In this document: in pieces, positions 8,375-16,179 of the stretch
Layout: every line of letters begins with the position of its first letter
Position numbering within the stretch: the first letter of the stretch is position 1
Origin: an uncultured Roseburia sp.
GTDB taxonomy: Bacteria; Bacillota; Clostridia; Lachnospirales; Lachnospiraceae
DNA: 46,564 nt
Assembly: GCA_945836255.1 (NCBI GenBank)
Contig: CAMAKU010000003.1
Location: 1 to 46,564 of the forward strand
Reading direction: 5' to 3'
Notes under the pieces: generated by a model
The model's database searches: none
What the model was told of the DNA's origin: nothing
The model's input: the letters and a program-made list of their open reading frames with translations, nothing else
Position numbers and translations under genes: made by a program

Positions 8375-10141
8375 TTACATACGTTCCGGTGCTTCAAATC
8401 CCAGAAGATCGATACAAATCTCCAGAACGCTTTTTGTCAATTCCAATAAGCGGATATAGCCCGCCTGTTTATCCTCATCCTCCTCTGTCATGATTTTCGT
8501 CTCATGATAGAAGCGGTTAAAAGCATTGGCCAGATCATAAATATAAGCACAGATCCGGTGCGGTGCAGATTCCTCATAAGCACCGTAGATAGCACTGTTG
8601 AACTTCGCCAATTCCAACATCAGTGCCTTCTGGCTCTCATTTGTCGCCGGCAATACCACAGCACCGTCGGCAGATTTGCCCTCGTCGTGATAGCGGTTCA
8701 AAATCGACTTCATACGCACAATCGTATAGAGGATATACGGTCCGGTATTGCCCTCAAACGACGTAAAACGATCCACATCAAAAATATAATCCTTGGATGC
8801 CTGGTTGGACAGATCACCGTACTTGATGGCAGACAATGCCACAATCCGTGCCGTCTCCTTCGCTTCGGCTTCCGGCATGGTCTTGTTCTCCATAATCTTT
8901 TCGTACATCTTCTCATTAATCTCTGCTACCAGATTTTCCAGACGCATGACACCGCCGTCTCTTGTCTTAAAAGGCTTGCCATCCTTGCCATTCATGGTAC
9001 CAAAGCCGATAAATTCCAAAGCAGTGGAATCCGGTACGATTCCGGTCTTTCTGGCGCAGCGGAATACCTGAATAAAGTGAAGTTCCTGACGCTTATCCAC
9101 CACATAGATGACCTTATCCGGGTGATAATCCTCCATACGCCATACCAGTGTTGCCAGATCCGTGGTGTCATACAAGGATGCGCCGTCGGACTTGAGAATC
9201 ATACAGGGCGGAATCTCTTTCGTATCGGTGTCTTCCTTGACATCCACCACCAATGCCCCCTCACTGACATAGGCAAATCCGTCGGCTTTCATCTTATCCA
9301 CCATGGCCGGGATGTAAGGCTGTGCGTCCGATTCCCCTTTCCACAATTCAAAAGAAACATTCAGATTCTCATAGTTTCTTTTCAAATCACTCACGGAAAC
9401 ATTCAGGATATGCCCCAGCAATGCCTGATAACCGGGATTGCCATGCTGCAATTCATAGGTGGCTGTCATGGCTTCTTCCTTATAAGCCGGGTCTTCCTTG
9501 GATTTTTTGCTGGCCGTGGGATAAATCTCCTCCAGTTCGCTGATGGTAAAAGGTGCTTCCTCGGGGTATGTCCCCTCGTAATCCGGATCGAAATAAACCA
9601 GTTGCGGCTGACGCAGACGCAGTTCCGTGATAATCAGGCCCATCTGCAAGCCCCAGTCTCCCAAATGCACATCACCAATCATGGTATCCCCCATAAATCG
9701 ACCGATGCGCTTAATACTCTCGCCAATAATGGCAGAGCGCAAATGTCCCACATGAAGCGGCTTTGCCACATTCGGCCCGCCGTAATCAATCATAATCGTC
9801 TTGGGGGTATCCACCTGATCCACGCCCATGCGCTCGTCTTGTGCCATGTGGTTGACATAGTCTGCCAGGAAGTCTCCGGAAAGGATAATATTCAAAAATC
9901 CGGGCGGGCAGGCCACAACACTTTCAAACATGGCTTGTCCCTGTAACTGTTCACAGACTTCCGTTGCAATGGCAATCGGTGCCTTTTTGTATTCTTTGGC
10001 GGCAGCCATCGCACCGTTACATTGATATTCGCAGAGATCCGGACGGTTCGACAGGGACACACGTCCATATTTCTCATCATAACCACAGCGCACAAACGCC
10101 GCCGTGACTTCCTGTCTGATTAACTCCAAGACTTCCTTCAT
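8375..10141 (-). CDS. argS: Arginyl-tRNA synthetase
   Basis: 588 residues, normal length. It charges tRNA-Arg. The Arg-tRNA synthetase N-terminal domain (about 1-100) is followed by the HIGH-type motif PNVAKPLHVGHLRS near residue 127. A catalytic region includes FKTRDGG near 378, as in enzymes with a degenerate KMSK motif. The C-terminal DALR anticodon-binding domain contains NAFNRFYHETKI near 545. GAGGAAGAGAAG precedes the ATG. The queT gene lies 15 bases upstream on the same strand, so argS may be cotranscribed with it; argS has its own terminator. Confidence 0.97.
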   Translation of the reverse strand: MKEVLELIRQEVTAAFVRCGYDEKYGRVSLSNRPDLCEYQCNGAMAAAKEYKKAPIAIATEVCEQLQGQAMFESVVACPPGFLNIILSGDFLADYVNHMAQDERMGVDQVDTPKTIMIDYGGPNVAKPLHVGHLRSAIIGESIKRIGRFMGDTMIGDVHLGDWGLQMGLIITELRLRQPQLVYFDPDYEGTYPEEAPFTISELEEIYPTASKKSKEDPAYKEEAMTATYELQHGNPGYQALLGHILNVSVSDLKRNYENLNVSFELWKGESDAQPYIPAMVDKMKADGFAYVSEGALVVDVKEDTDTKEIPPCMILKSDGASLYDTTDLATLVWRMEDYHPDKVIYVVDKRQELHFIQVFRCARKTGIVPDSTALEFIGFGTMNGKDGKPFKTRDGGVMRLENLVAEINEKMYEKIMENKTMPEAEAKETARIVALSAIKYGDLSNQASKDYIFDVDRFTSFEGNTGPYILYTIVRMKSILNRYHDEGKSADGAVVLPATNESQKALMLELAKFNSAIYGAYEESAPHRICAYIYDLANAFNRFYHETKIMTEEDEDKQAGYIRLLELTKSVLEICIDLLGFEAPERM

Positions 10142-10156
10142 CTTCTCTTCCTCACT

Positions 10157-10651
10157 TTATTGATTTTGTTTAAATATGGTGTGGCGGTGTTTCCACAATA
10201 CCTGTTTTAAAATCATACCCAGAACACAGACGGAAATCACTTCCCCGATTCCCACTGTCACCATCAGATACCACACCGCATCTTCCAATCCATAGACATA
10301 ACGCAGTACGAAAGGCACAATCAGTGTATTGGCCACCACCGGCGGTAACGTAAATGCAAACTTCGTCTTACGCAACAGATATGTGCCAATGGCCCCCAGC
10401 AGAGTTGCCAGACTGCCAAACACCACATCCAGTGCCATACATCCCGTCAAAATGTTGCTCAGCAGACATCCCACAAACAGACCCGGAATCGCTGCCGGTG
10501 TAAAAATGGGCAGAATCGTCAGTGCTTCTGAGATTCGCACCTGAATGGCACCATTCGCCAATCCAAAGGCGTTGATAAAATAAGTCAACACCACATAAAT
10601 AGCCGCAATCATTGCGGCCTGTGTTAATCGTAACGCATTTTGTTTTTTCAT
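10157..10651 (-). CDS. queT: QueT-family queuosine precursor transporter
   Basis: 164 residues, five or six membrane helices. The block AIQVRISEALTILPIFTPAA near residue 36 is the family hallmark (QueT, an ECF-type S component for preQ0/preQ1-like queuine precursors). The function is supported independently by the preQ1-I riboswitch that overlaps its ribosome binding site. AAGGAG lies 8 bases before the ATG. Together with queA elsewhere in the window it points to queuosine modification of tRNA using salvaged precursor. Confidence 0.92.
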   Translation of the reverse strand: MKKQNALRLTQAAMIAAIYVVLTYFINAFGLANGAIQVRISEALTILPIFTPAAIPGLFVGCLLSNILTGCMALDVVFGSLATLLGAIGTYLLRKTKFAFTLPPVVANTLIVPFVLRYVYGLEDAVWYLMVTVGIGEVISVCVLGMILKQVLWKHRHTIFKQNQ

Positions 10652-10659
10652 ATTCAGTT

Positions 10660-10702
10660 CTCCTTAGTTTTTTTTAATGTGTGGATGGTTTCGAACACAC
10701 AG
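10660..10702 (-). ncRNA. PreQ1-I riboswitch controlling queT
   Basis: Minus strand TGTGTG / CACACA hairpin with loop TTCGAAACCATC, then an A-rich tract and AAAACTAAGGAG. This is the class I preQ1 aptamer layout in which the tail (ACTAAGG) folds back as a pseudoknot. The last bases are the queT ribosome binding site, so control is probably translational. Confidence 0.88.
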
Positions 10703-10855
10703 AATAAATCCTTAAGCATTCTATCATATCTTCGACGAAATGAAAAGATGGCATGCATAATTCTTCCACAAAAGGTACACGCTATAACTATACCTCCGTA
10801 CATAGAATCGCATACCGACAAGCGGTGTCATTCCAATCACCAGGAGGAAACAACC

Positions 10856-11659
10856 ATGAGCATCTATAAAGTTGAGATCTGCGGCGTCAACACATCCAAA
10901 TTGCCGCTACTGACAGAAGAGGAAAAAACAGATCTCTGGGACAAGATTAAGGCGGGCGACTCCAATGCCCGCGAGACATACATCAAAGGCAATCTCCGGC
11001 TGGTCTTAAGCGTTCTGAAACGCTTTTCCAATCATGGCGAAAATCTCGACGATCTGTTTCAGATTGGATGCATCGGTCTGATCAAATCCATAGACAATTT
11101 TGATCCCACCATGGAGGTAAAATTCTCCACCTACGCTGTGCCTATGATCATCGGCGAGATTCGGCGCTATCTGCGGGATACCTCCAGCAGTATCCGTGTC
11201 TCCCGTTCCCTTCGGGATACGGCTTACAAAGCCATCGTCACCAAAGAACGGCTTCTCCGGCAGCGCACCACGGAACCCACCATGGAAGAAATCGCAGAGG
11301 AAGCCGGCATCCCACTGGATGAGATGATTTACGCGCTGGATGCCATGCAAAGCCCCCTATCCCTGTACGACCCCATCTACAACGACGGGGGTGATACGTT
11401 ATATGTCATGGATCAGATCAGCGATAAAAAAAATAAAGAAGAGAACTGGATTGAAAGTCTCTCCTTAAACGATGCACTGGGTACCCTTCCCGACCGGGAA
11501 TCCCACATAATAAAATTGCGCTTTTTTGAGGGGAAGACACAGATGGAAGTCGCATCGGAGATACAAATCTCCCAGGCTCAGGTCTCCCGCCTCGAAAAAA
11601 ACGCATTAAAATCCATGGAAAAATATCTTACCTGCTCCACTTGTCACACAGGGCATTGA
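10856..11659 (+). CDS. sigG: Sporulation sigma factor SigG
   Basis: 267 residues from MSIYKVEICGVNTSKLPLL, preceded by AGGAGGAAACAACC. The track ORF starts 72 codons too early. N-terminal KVEICGVNTSKLP is specific to SigG. Sigma region 2 includes DDLFQIGCIGLIKSIDNFD and region 4 includes EVASEIQISQAQVSRLEK. SigG drives late forespore gene expression. It is the only plus-strand gene of the sporulation block and faces the MBL ribonuclease gene; the last 32 bases of the two genes overlap. The C-terminal tail YLTCSTCHTGH is encoded in that overlap. I found no convincing SigF/SigG promoter by eye. Confidence 0.95.
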   Translation: MSIYKVEICGVNTSKLPLLTEEEKTDLWDKIKAGDSNARETYIKGNLRLVLSVLKRFSNHGENLDDLFQIGCIGLIKSIDNFDPTMEVKFSTYAVPMIIGEIRRYLRDTSSSIRVSRSLRDTAYKAIVTKERLLRQRTTEPTMEEIAEEAGIPLDEMIYALDAMQSPLSLYDPIYNDGGDTLYVMDQISDKKNKEENWIESLSLNDALGTLPDRESHIIKLRFFEGKTQMEVASEIQISQAQVSRLEKNALKSMEKYLTCSTCHTGH

Positions 11660-13229
11660 TCTGATCGGCAAACTTGGCAAGATCCTTATTCGCCATGCCT
11701 TCACAGCCTTCGATCACATGCATCAGGCGCTCACCTGCAGCCACAAGCCGCGCAAAGACATTGGATACTGCCTTCGTGGCAGTCTTTTTCTTCTGAACCA
11801 TCACACAGCTTCCCTGTGCAATGCATTCGCCGGTAAGCAGATTAAACGTATCTCCCGAATACGGAGCCATGGCATCATACCCATAGGTCCTTTGGATATC
11901 CGCAGCAAAAGCGTCGCAGACCTGATCGTCTCCATGTACCACAAAAATCTTCGATGGTGCCTTTTTCAAGCCACCAAGCCACTCCAACAATTTATGTTTG
12001 TCTGCATGACCACTAATGCCCGGCAGATTCTCAATCCTTGCCTCCACATGAACCGTCTCGCCAAATAGTTTCACTTCCTTGGCACCGTTCAGCAGACTGA
12101 ATCCCAGCGTGCCCGGTACCTGATAACCCACAAAGAGAATCGTACATTCCGGTCGCCACAGATTATGCTTGAGATGATGACGGATACGTCCGGCCTCGCA
12201 CATACCGGAAGCGGAAATGATCACTTTCGGCTTCATATCAAAATTAATCATCTTAGATTCGTCACTGGAGACCGCCATCTTCAAGCCCGGAAAACGAATG
12301 GGATTCTTGCCTTCTGCAATCAGGCGTTTGGCTTCTTCATCGAAACATTCCGCCACATTATCGTGAAATACTGCCGTCGCCTCCACTGCAAGAGGACTAT
12401 CCATATAGACTTCAAAATCCTCCAGATCGGAGAGCATTCCTTCTTCTTTGATTCTTCGGATAAAATAAAGCATCTCCTGTGTTCTGCCCACGGAGAAGGC
12501 CGGAATGACCAGATTGCCACCGGATTGAAACGTCTGCCGCATCACATCTGCCAATGCTGTTGCAAAATCGATGGGTGCATTGTGTTCCCTGTCTCCGTAG
12601 GTTGACTCTATCAGCACATAATCCGCTTCGTCAATCAATTCCGGCTCTTTAATCAACGGCTTATTGCCCTGCCCCACATCACCGGAGAATACAATTTTGC
12701 GATCCTCGCCATCCTCATGCAGCCACACCTCGATGGAGGAAGATCCCAGTAGATGTCCTGCATCTACGAACCGCACATCAATCTCATCACAGACATGAAT
12801 CTTATCATGATAATGTACCGGCACAAAATGCTCCAGTACACCGGCAGCATCCTCCATGGTGTAGAGCGGTGTCACTTCCGCCTTACCGGCACGCCTTGCT
12901 TTACGGTTCTTCCATTCCGCTTCAAACGTCTGAATATGGGCACTGTCCTTCAGCATGATGTTACAAAGTTCTGTGGTCGCCTCGGTGGCATAAATCTGTC
13001 CCCGGAAACCATGGGCATACAAAAGCGGCAACAACCCGGAATGATCAATATGTGCATGTGTCACAAACACATAGTCAATCACCGATGCCTGCACCGGTAT
13101 CTCCTGGTTCTCATAGATATCAGCCCCCTGCTCCATACCGCAGTCAACCAGAAATTTCTTCTCTCCTACCTCCACATAATGGCAACTTCCTGTCACCTCA
13201 TGTGCAGCCCCCAAAAACTCAAGTATCAT
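11628..13229 (-). CDS. MBL-fold beta-CASP metallohydrolase, probable RNA nuclease
   Basis: 533 residues. It begins with the metallo-beta-lactamase fold containing the zinc motif HAHIDHSG near residue 58. The beta-CASP domain spans about 245-375, with SASGMCEAGRIRHHLKHNL near 338. The RMMBL segment (PGISGHADKHKLLEWL near 404, then VVHGDDQVCDAF) is typical of RNA-specific enzymes related to CPSF73 and YsdB-like exonucleases. About 70 extra C-terminal residues follow. AAAGGGG lies 10 bases before the ATG. It starts 40 bases after sigE with no visible terminator, so it may be read from the spoIIG transcript. RNA specificity is from family, not shown here. Confidence 0.88.
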   Translation of the reverse strand: MILEFLGAAHEVTGSCHYVEVGEKKFLVDCGMEQGADIYENQEIPVQASVIDYVFVTHAHIDHSGLLPLLYAHGFRGQIYATEATTELCNIMLKDSAHIQTFEAEWKNRKARRAGKAEVTPLYTMEDAAGVLEHFVPVHYHDKIHVCDEIDVRFVDAGHLLGSSSIEVWLHEDGEDRKIVFSGDVGQGNKPLIKEPELIDEADYVLIESTYGDREHNAPIDFATALADVMRQTFQSGGNLVIPAFSVGRTQEMLYFIRRIKEEGMLSDLEDFEVYMDSPLAVEATAVFHDNVAECFDEEAKRLIAEGKNPIRFPGLKMAVSSDESKMINFDMKPKVIISASGMCEAGRIRHHLKHNLWRPECTILFVGYQVPGTLGFSLLNGAKEVKLFGETVHVEARIENLPGISGHADKHKLLEWLGGLKKAPSKIFVVHGDDQVCDAFAADIQRTYGYDAMAPYSGDTFNLLTGECIAQGSCVMVQKKKTATKAVSNVFARLVAAGERLMHVIEGCEGMANKDLAKFADQINALCDKWSR

Positions 13230-13269
13230 ACATTGTCAACCCCTTTCGCTGCTGTATATGTATACCTTA

Positions 13270-13971
13270 TCATATGACGGTTTGTTTTGCCATCTCTTTG
13301 TTCAAACGCTTCATAATCTTTTTTTCCAGTCTGGATATGTAGGATTGGGAGATGCCCAGAAGGTCTGCCACCTGTTTCTGGGTCAATTCTTCTCCATCCT
13401 TGGAATGCAAGCCAAATCGCAGTTCCACAATCAGTTTTTCTCTTCCGTTCAGCGTCTTTAACGCCTGATGCAGAAGTTTGAGATCCGCCTGTGTTTCCAA
13501 ATCCCGATAAATCACATCTTCATCCGTCCCCAGAATGTCCGACAACAACAACTCGTTCCCATCCCAATCCACATTGAGAGGTTCATCGATGGACACCTCC
13601 AGTTTCTGCTTGCTGTTTTTCCGCAGATACATCAGTATCTCATTTTCGATACAACGGGACGCATAGGTGGCCAGTTTGATGCTCTTGGATGCATCAAACG
13701 TATTGATGGCCTTCATCAGACCAATGGTTCCGATGGAGATCAGATCCTCCGTCCCCACCTTCGTATTGTCGAATTTCTTAGCAATATACACCACCAGCCG
13801 CAGGTTATGCTCGATGAGTTTTTCCTTGGCCTCCTTATCTTTTGTCTCCCGAAACAAATCAATGTAATATTTTTCACGTTCTGCATCCAACGGCTCCGGC
13901 AGTACCTCCGCACCGCCAATATACAGCACTTCCTGATTCTGTTCTGTCAACCACTTAAATAATAACCGCAT
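13270..13971 (-). CDS. sigE: Sporulation sigma factor SigE precursor
   Basis: 233 residues. Conserved SigE blocks are seen: [70 protein letters not shown] and a region 4 with [17 protein letters not shown]. It directs early mother-cell transcription after removal of a pro-sequence by SpoIIGA. Here the pro-sequence before YIGG is only about 16 residues ([16 protein letters not shown]), shorter than the roughly 27 in Bacillus subtilis. An in-frame TAG five codons upstream rules out a longer start. AGGAG precedes the ATG and overlaps the spoIIGA stop codon; the gap is 12 bases. Confidence 0.97.
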   Translation of the reverse strand: MRLLFKWLTEQNQEVLYIGGAEVLPEPLDAEREKYYIDLFRETKDKEAKEKLIEHNLRLVVYIAKKFDNTKVGTEDLISIGTIGLMKAINTFDASKSIKLATYASRCIENEILMYLRKNSKQKLEVSIDEPLNVDWDGNELLLSDILGTDEDVIYRDLETQADLKLLHQALKTLNGREKLIVELRFGLHSKDGEELTQKQVADLLGISQSYISRLEKKIMKRLNKEMAKQTVI

Positions 13972-13983
13972 GATTTTCCGCTC

Positions 13984-14751
13984 CTAGCAATAGTCTTTAT
14001 GTAATATCATTTGGTATTTCTTTCCCTGAAACAGCGATGCTTTGCCGAATCCAATCATCATATCTTTCTGCCACTGCATCTGCCCTTGCTGTTTAACCAA
14101 AAATTTCTCTACCGGTATCACTTCCATGAAATCCTTTCCCGCCACCGTCTCATAAGGAATGCAGCGCAGGGTCTGCTGCGGCGTTACCCAGCGGTCTTTC
14201 CACTGGTCGGACACTACACAGACCGCCCGTCCCGTCAACGGATCCCGAAGACCATTGCCGGTATCCGCCAGTGCGACCATATGCTCCACCTGATCTGCCA
14301 CCAGAAAAGCCACCTCCCGATATGACTGCTTCCGTGTCTGACGTATCCCCTCTGCCACAACAAACAACATCAGCACCACACCGGAAATCGGCAACAGCAG
14401 ATCATAAGCCCTCGCCGGCAGCATCTGCTTGAAAAATTGCAGCACGCCTCCCAGTAGCAGATTCATCATGACACAACACAAATACCGCCGCACAAAGGCT
14501 TTGCATCCCCCATACCCGTAAGCAATGGCAAGCATACCGCCATTCACTGGCAAAAAGATGAGAAACAGATACAGCCAGAAGATTGGAACTCCTAAGAAAC
14601 AGAGGATACCGCCAACAGTGCCCGCCAACGCCGCCGTCAGAATGCGCCACCAACGTATGGGATATTTGCACCAGATTCCCAGCGCAATCAGACTGATACT
14701 ATCCAGTACAAAATTTTCCAGAAAAAGAACGTCCAGATAAACTGCATAAAT
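13984..14751 (-). CDS. spoIIGA: Sporulation sigma-E processing peptidase SpoIIGA (probable ATT start)
   Basis: 255 residues if started at ATT (14749-14751). The track starts at an internal TTG 41 codons later, which would remove the first membrane segments. The upstream frame stays open and reads YAVYLDVLFLENFVLD, matching the expected MYxxYxDVLFLxN N-terminus of SpoIIGA. AAAGGAGG lies 9 bases before ATT, and no ATG, GTG or TTG sits at the right place in frame. The N-terminal half has about five membrane helices. The C-terminal half carries the aspartic-protease-like motif ALADTGNGLRDP (Asp163). SpoIIGA cleaves pro-SigE. An alternative is a one-base frameshift error in a TTT run, which would join the nearby out-of-frame ATG. 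Confidence 0.85.
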   Translation of the reverse strand: MYAVYLDVLFLENFVLDSISLIALGIWCKYPIRWWRILTAALAGTVGGILCFLGVPIFWLYLFLIFLPVNGGMLAIAYGYGGCKAFVRRYLCCVMMNLLLGGVLQFFKQMLPARAYDLLLPISGVVLMLFVVAEGIRQTRKQSYREVAFLVADQVEHMVALADTGNGLRDPLTGRAVCVVSDQWKDRWVTPQQTLRCIPYETVAGKDFMEVIPVEKFLVKQQGQMQWQKDMMIGFGKASLFQGKKYQMILHKDYC

Positions 14752-14793
14752 AAAAAGCCACCTCCTTTGATAAAATCATTATAAGGAAGTGGC
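14748..14793 (-). terminator. Intrinsic terminator of ftsZ, interleaved with the spoIIG promoter and RBS
   Basis: Minus strand GCCACTTCCTT (14783-14793) pairs over 11 bp with AAGGAGGTGGC (14757-14767, one G-T pair), followed by TTTTTATTT. It starts about 33 bases after the ftsZ stop codon. The 3' arm is the spoIIGA ribosome binding site, the U-tract contains the ATT start, and the loop contains the TATAAT of the spoIIG promoter. Confidence 0.75.
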
Positions 14794-14812
14794 TTCATAT
14801 AAAATGTCGAAA
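14778..14812 (-). promoter_or_regulatory. spoIIG promoter with Spo0A box
   Basis: Minus strand TATAAT (14778-14783) with a 0A-box TGTCGAAA on the plus strand (TTTCGACA on the minus strand, 14805-14812) placed 21 bases upstream, where the -35 would be. In Bacillus subtilis the spoIIG promoter is a SigA promoter with an over-long spacer and Spo0A bound next to the -35; the layout here matches. The predicted start is near 14771, giving a leader of about 20 bases. Confidence 0.7.
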
Positions 14813-14825
14813 TCCAACTGCTAGA

Positions 14826-16040
14826 TTATTTTCTTGTGTTCTTCAAAAATTCAGGAATCTTGATATCTTCCTGCTTTACGCTGCTGGTAGGCTGCTGCGG
14901 CTTACTCAGTGAAGAAAAACTGTTGGGAACACTGGTCTGCGGTGCTGTCCCGGCTGGCTTCACCGGTGCTGCCGTAGAACTATGTAATCCGCTGCTAAAG
15001 CCTGTGGTAGACGGCTTTGTTGCCGTAACCGTATCTGCGTACTTCATATTGTTCAGAAGAGAACCACCAATGGATGGCTTGGCTGCCGGAGCCTCCTCCA
15101 ATCCGGTGGCAATAACCGTAATCGTCGCCTCGTCCGGCATAGACTCATCATACTTGGCACCAAAGATAATATTCACTGAATCACCTGCCAAGTCCTTGAC
15201 ATAGGTAGAAGCCGCATTGGCATCCATCAGGGAAATATCACCGGAGATATTGATAATGACATGGGTAGCGCCATTGATGGTGGTATCCAGCAACGGACTC
15301 TCCACAGCCATGCGAACTGCTTCGGTAGCCTTCTCGTCGCCCTTTGCCGTACCAATACCGATATGTGCCAGTCCCTTGTCCTTCATAACGGTCTGTACAT
15401 CTGCAAAGTCCAGATTAATCAAAGCCGGCAGATTAATCAGATCGGTAATTCCCTGTACTGCCTGCTGTAACACTTCGTCTGCCTTCTTCAATGCTTCCGG
15501 CATCGTCGTTCTGCGATCTACAATCTCAAGTAACTTGTCATTGGGAATGACAATCAGCGTATCCACATTCTCCTTCAACTTCTCAATACCGGCATTGGCA
15601 TTCACCATACGGGTCTTAGCCTCGAACTTAAATGGCTTTGTAACCACACCAACCGTAAGGATACCCTGCTCCTTAGCGATCTTGGCAACCACCGGTGCTG
15701 CTCCCGTACCGGTACCACCGCCCATACCACAGGTAACAAATACCATATCTGCTCCCTTGACATGTGCCGCAATCTCCTCAGCGGTCTCCTCGGCAGCCTT
15801 CTCGCCAATCTCCGGCTGTGCGCCTGCACCAAGCCCCTTCGTCAACTTCTCTCCAATCTGAATCAACTGGGGAGCCTTGCACAGAGCCAGTGCCTGCTTA
15901 TCGGTGTTGATGCCGATAAACTCTACGCCGGCGATATTCTCATCGATCATTCTATTAACAGCATTATTACCAGCACCGCCAACTCCGATTACAATAATCT
16001 TAGCGCTGGAATCTGCTTCATTCGTCATAATTTCAAGCAA
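14826..16040 (-). CDS. ftsZ: Cell division GTPase FtsZ
   Basis: 404 residues from a TTG start: [27 protein letters not shown] lies 8 bases before TTG, while the track ATG 16 codons upstream has no ribosome binding site. GTP-binding residues [11 protein letters not shown] (near 22), the tubulin signature [10 protein letters not shown] (near 108) and the T7 loop region [11 protein letters not shown] (near 208) are all present. A Pro/Ser/Thr-rich linker (about 318-390) leads to the C-terminal peptide [12 protein letters not shown], the site that binds FtsA/SepF-type partners. It polymerises into the Z ring. It has its own promoter after ftsQ and a terminator that overlaps the spoIIG promoter. 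Confidence 0.98.
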   Translation of the reverse strand: MLEIMTNEADSSAKIIVIGVGGAGNNAVNRMIDENIAGVEFIGINTDKQALALCKAPQLIQIGEKLTKGLGAGAQPEIGEKAAEETAEEIAAHVKGADMVFVTCGMGGGTGTGAAPVVAKIAKEQGILTVGVVTKPFKFEAKTRMVNANAGIEKLKENVDTLIVIPNDKLLEIVDRRTTMPEALKKADEVLQQAVQGITDLINLPALINLDFADVQTVMKDKGLAHIGIGTAKGDEKATEAVRMAVESPLLDTTINGATHVIINISGDISLMDANAASTYVKDLAGDSVNIIFGAKYDESMPDEATITVIATGLEEAPAAKPSIGGSLLNNMKYADTVTATKPSTTGFSSGLHSSTAAPVKPAGTAPQTSVPNSFSSLSKPQQPTSSVKQEDIKIPEFLKNTRK

Positions 16041-16117
16041 GGTCTTGTCCTCCTTCTTCCTATCTAAAAAATCTATGACAGCCGCCATAAATCACATTCT
16101 ACAAACCCATATAAAAT

Positions 16118-16146
16118 ATAATATATTTTTTTATGCAATTTATCAA
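16118..16146 (-). promoter_or_regulatory. SigA-type promoter of ftsZ
   Basis: Minus strand TTGATA (16141-16146), 17-base spacer, TATTAT (16118-16123), in a very AT-rich gap between ftsQ and ftsZ. The predicted start near 16111 gives a leader of about 70 bases. A DnaA box lies 25 bases upstream of the -35. Confidence 0.7.
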
Positions 16147-16170
16147 CCTATTTTTCAAAAAATTTGAAAT

Positions 16171-16179
16171 TTATCCACA
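16171..16179 (+). promoter_or_regulatory. Perfect DnaA box at the ftsQ/ftsZ junction
   Basis: TTATCCACA, exact match to the DnaA box consensus, directly after the ftsQ stop codon and upstream of the ftsZ promoter. A nine-base match alone can occur by chance; a second cluster near mraZ strengthens the case. Confidence 0.5.

Noticed and set aside
8504-9946. 480-residue plus-strand ORF opposite argS
   Set aside because: It is antisense to a full-length, well-conserved argS, lacks a ribosome binding site and shows no recognisable domain; it is a codon-usage shadow.
10740-10855. SigF/SigG-type promoter before sigG
   Set aside because: GCATA and TATAACTA elements exist, but the spacing does not fit the consensus.
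16041-16088. ATG start for ftsZ given in the track
   Set aside because: No RBS before it; TTG at 16040 has AAGGAGG at 8 bases and gives the usual FtsZ N-terminus.
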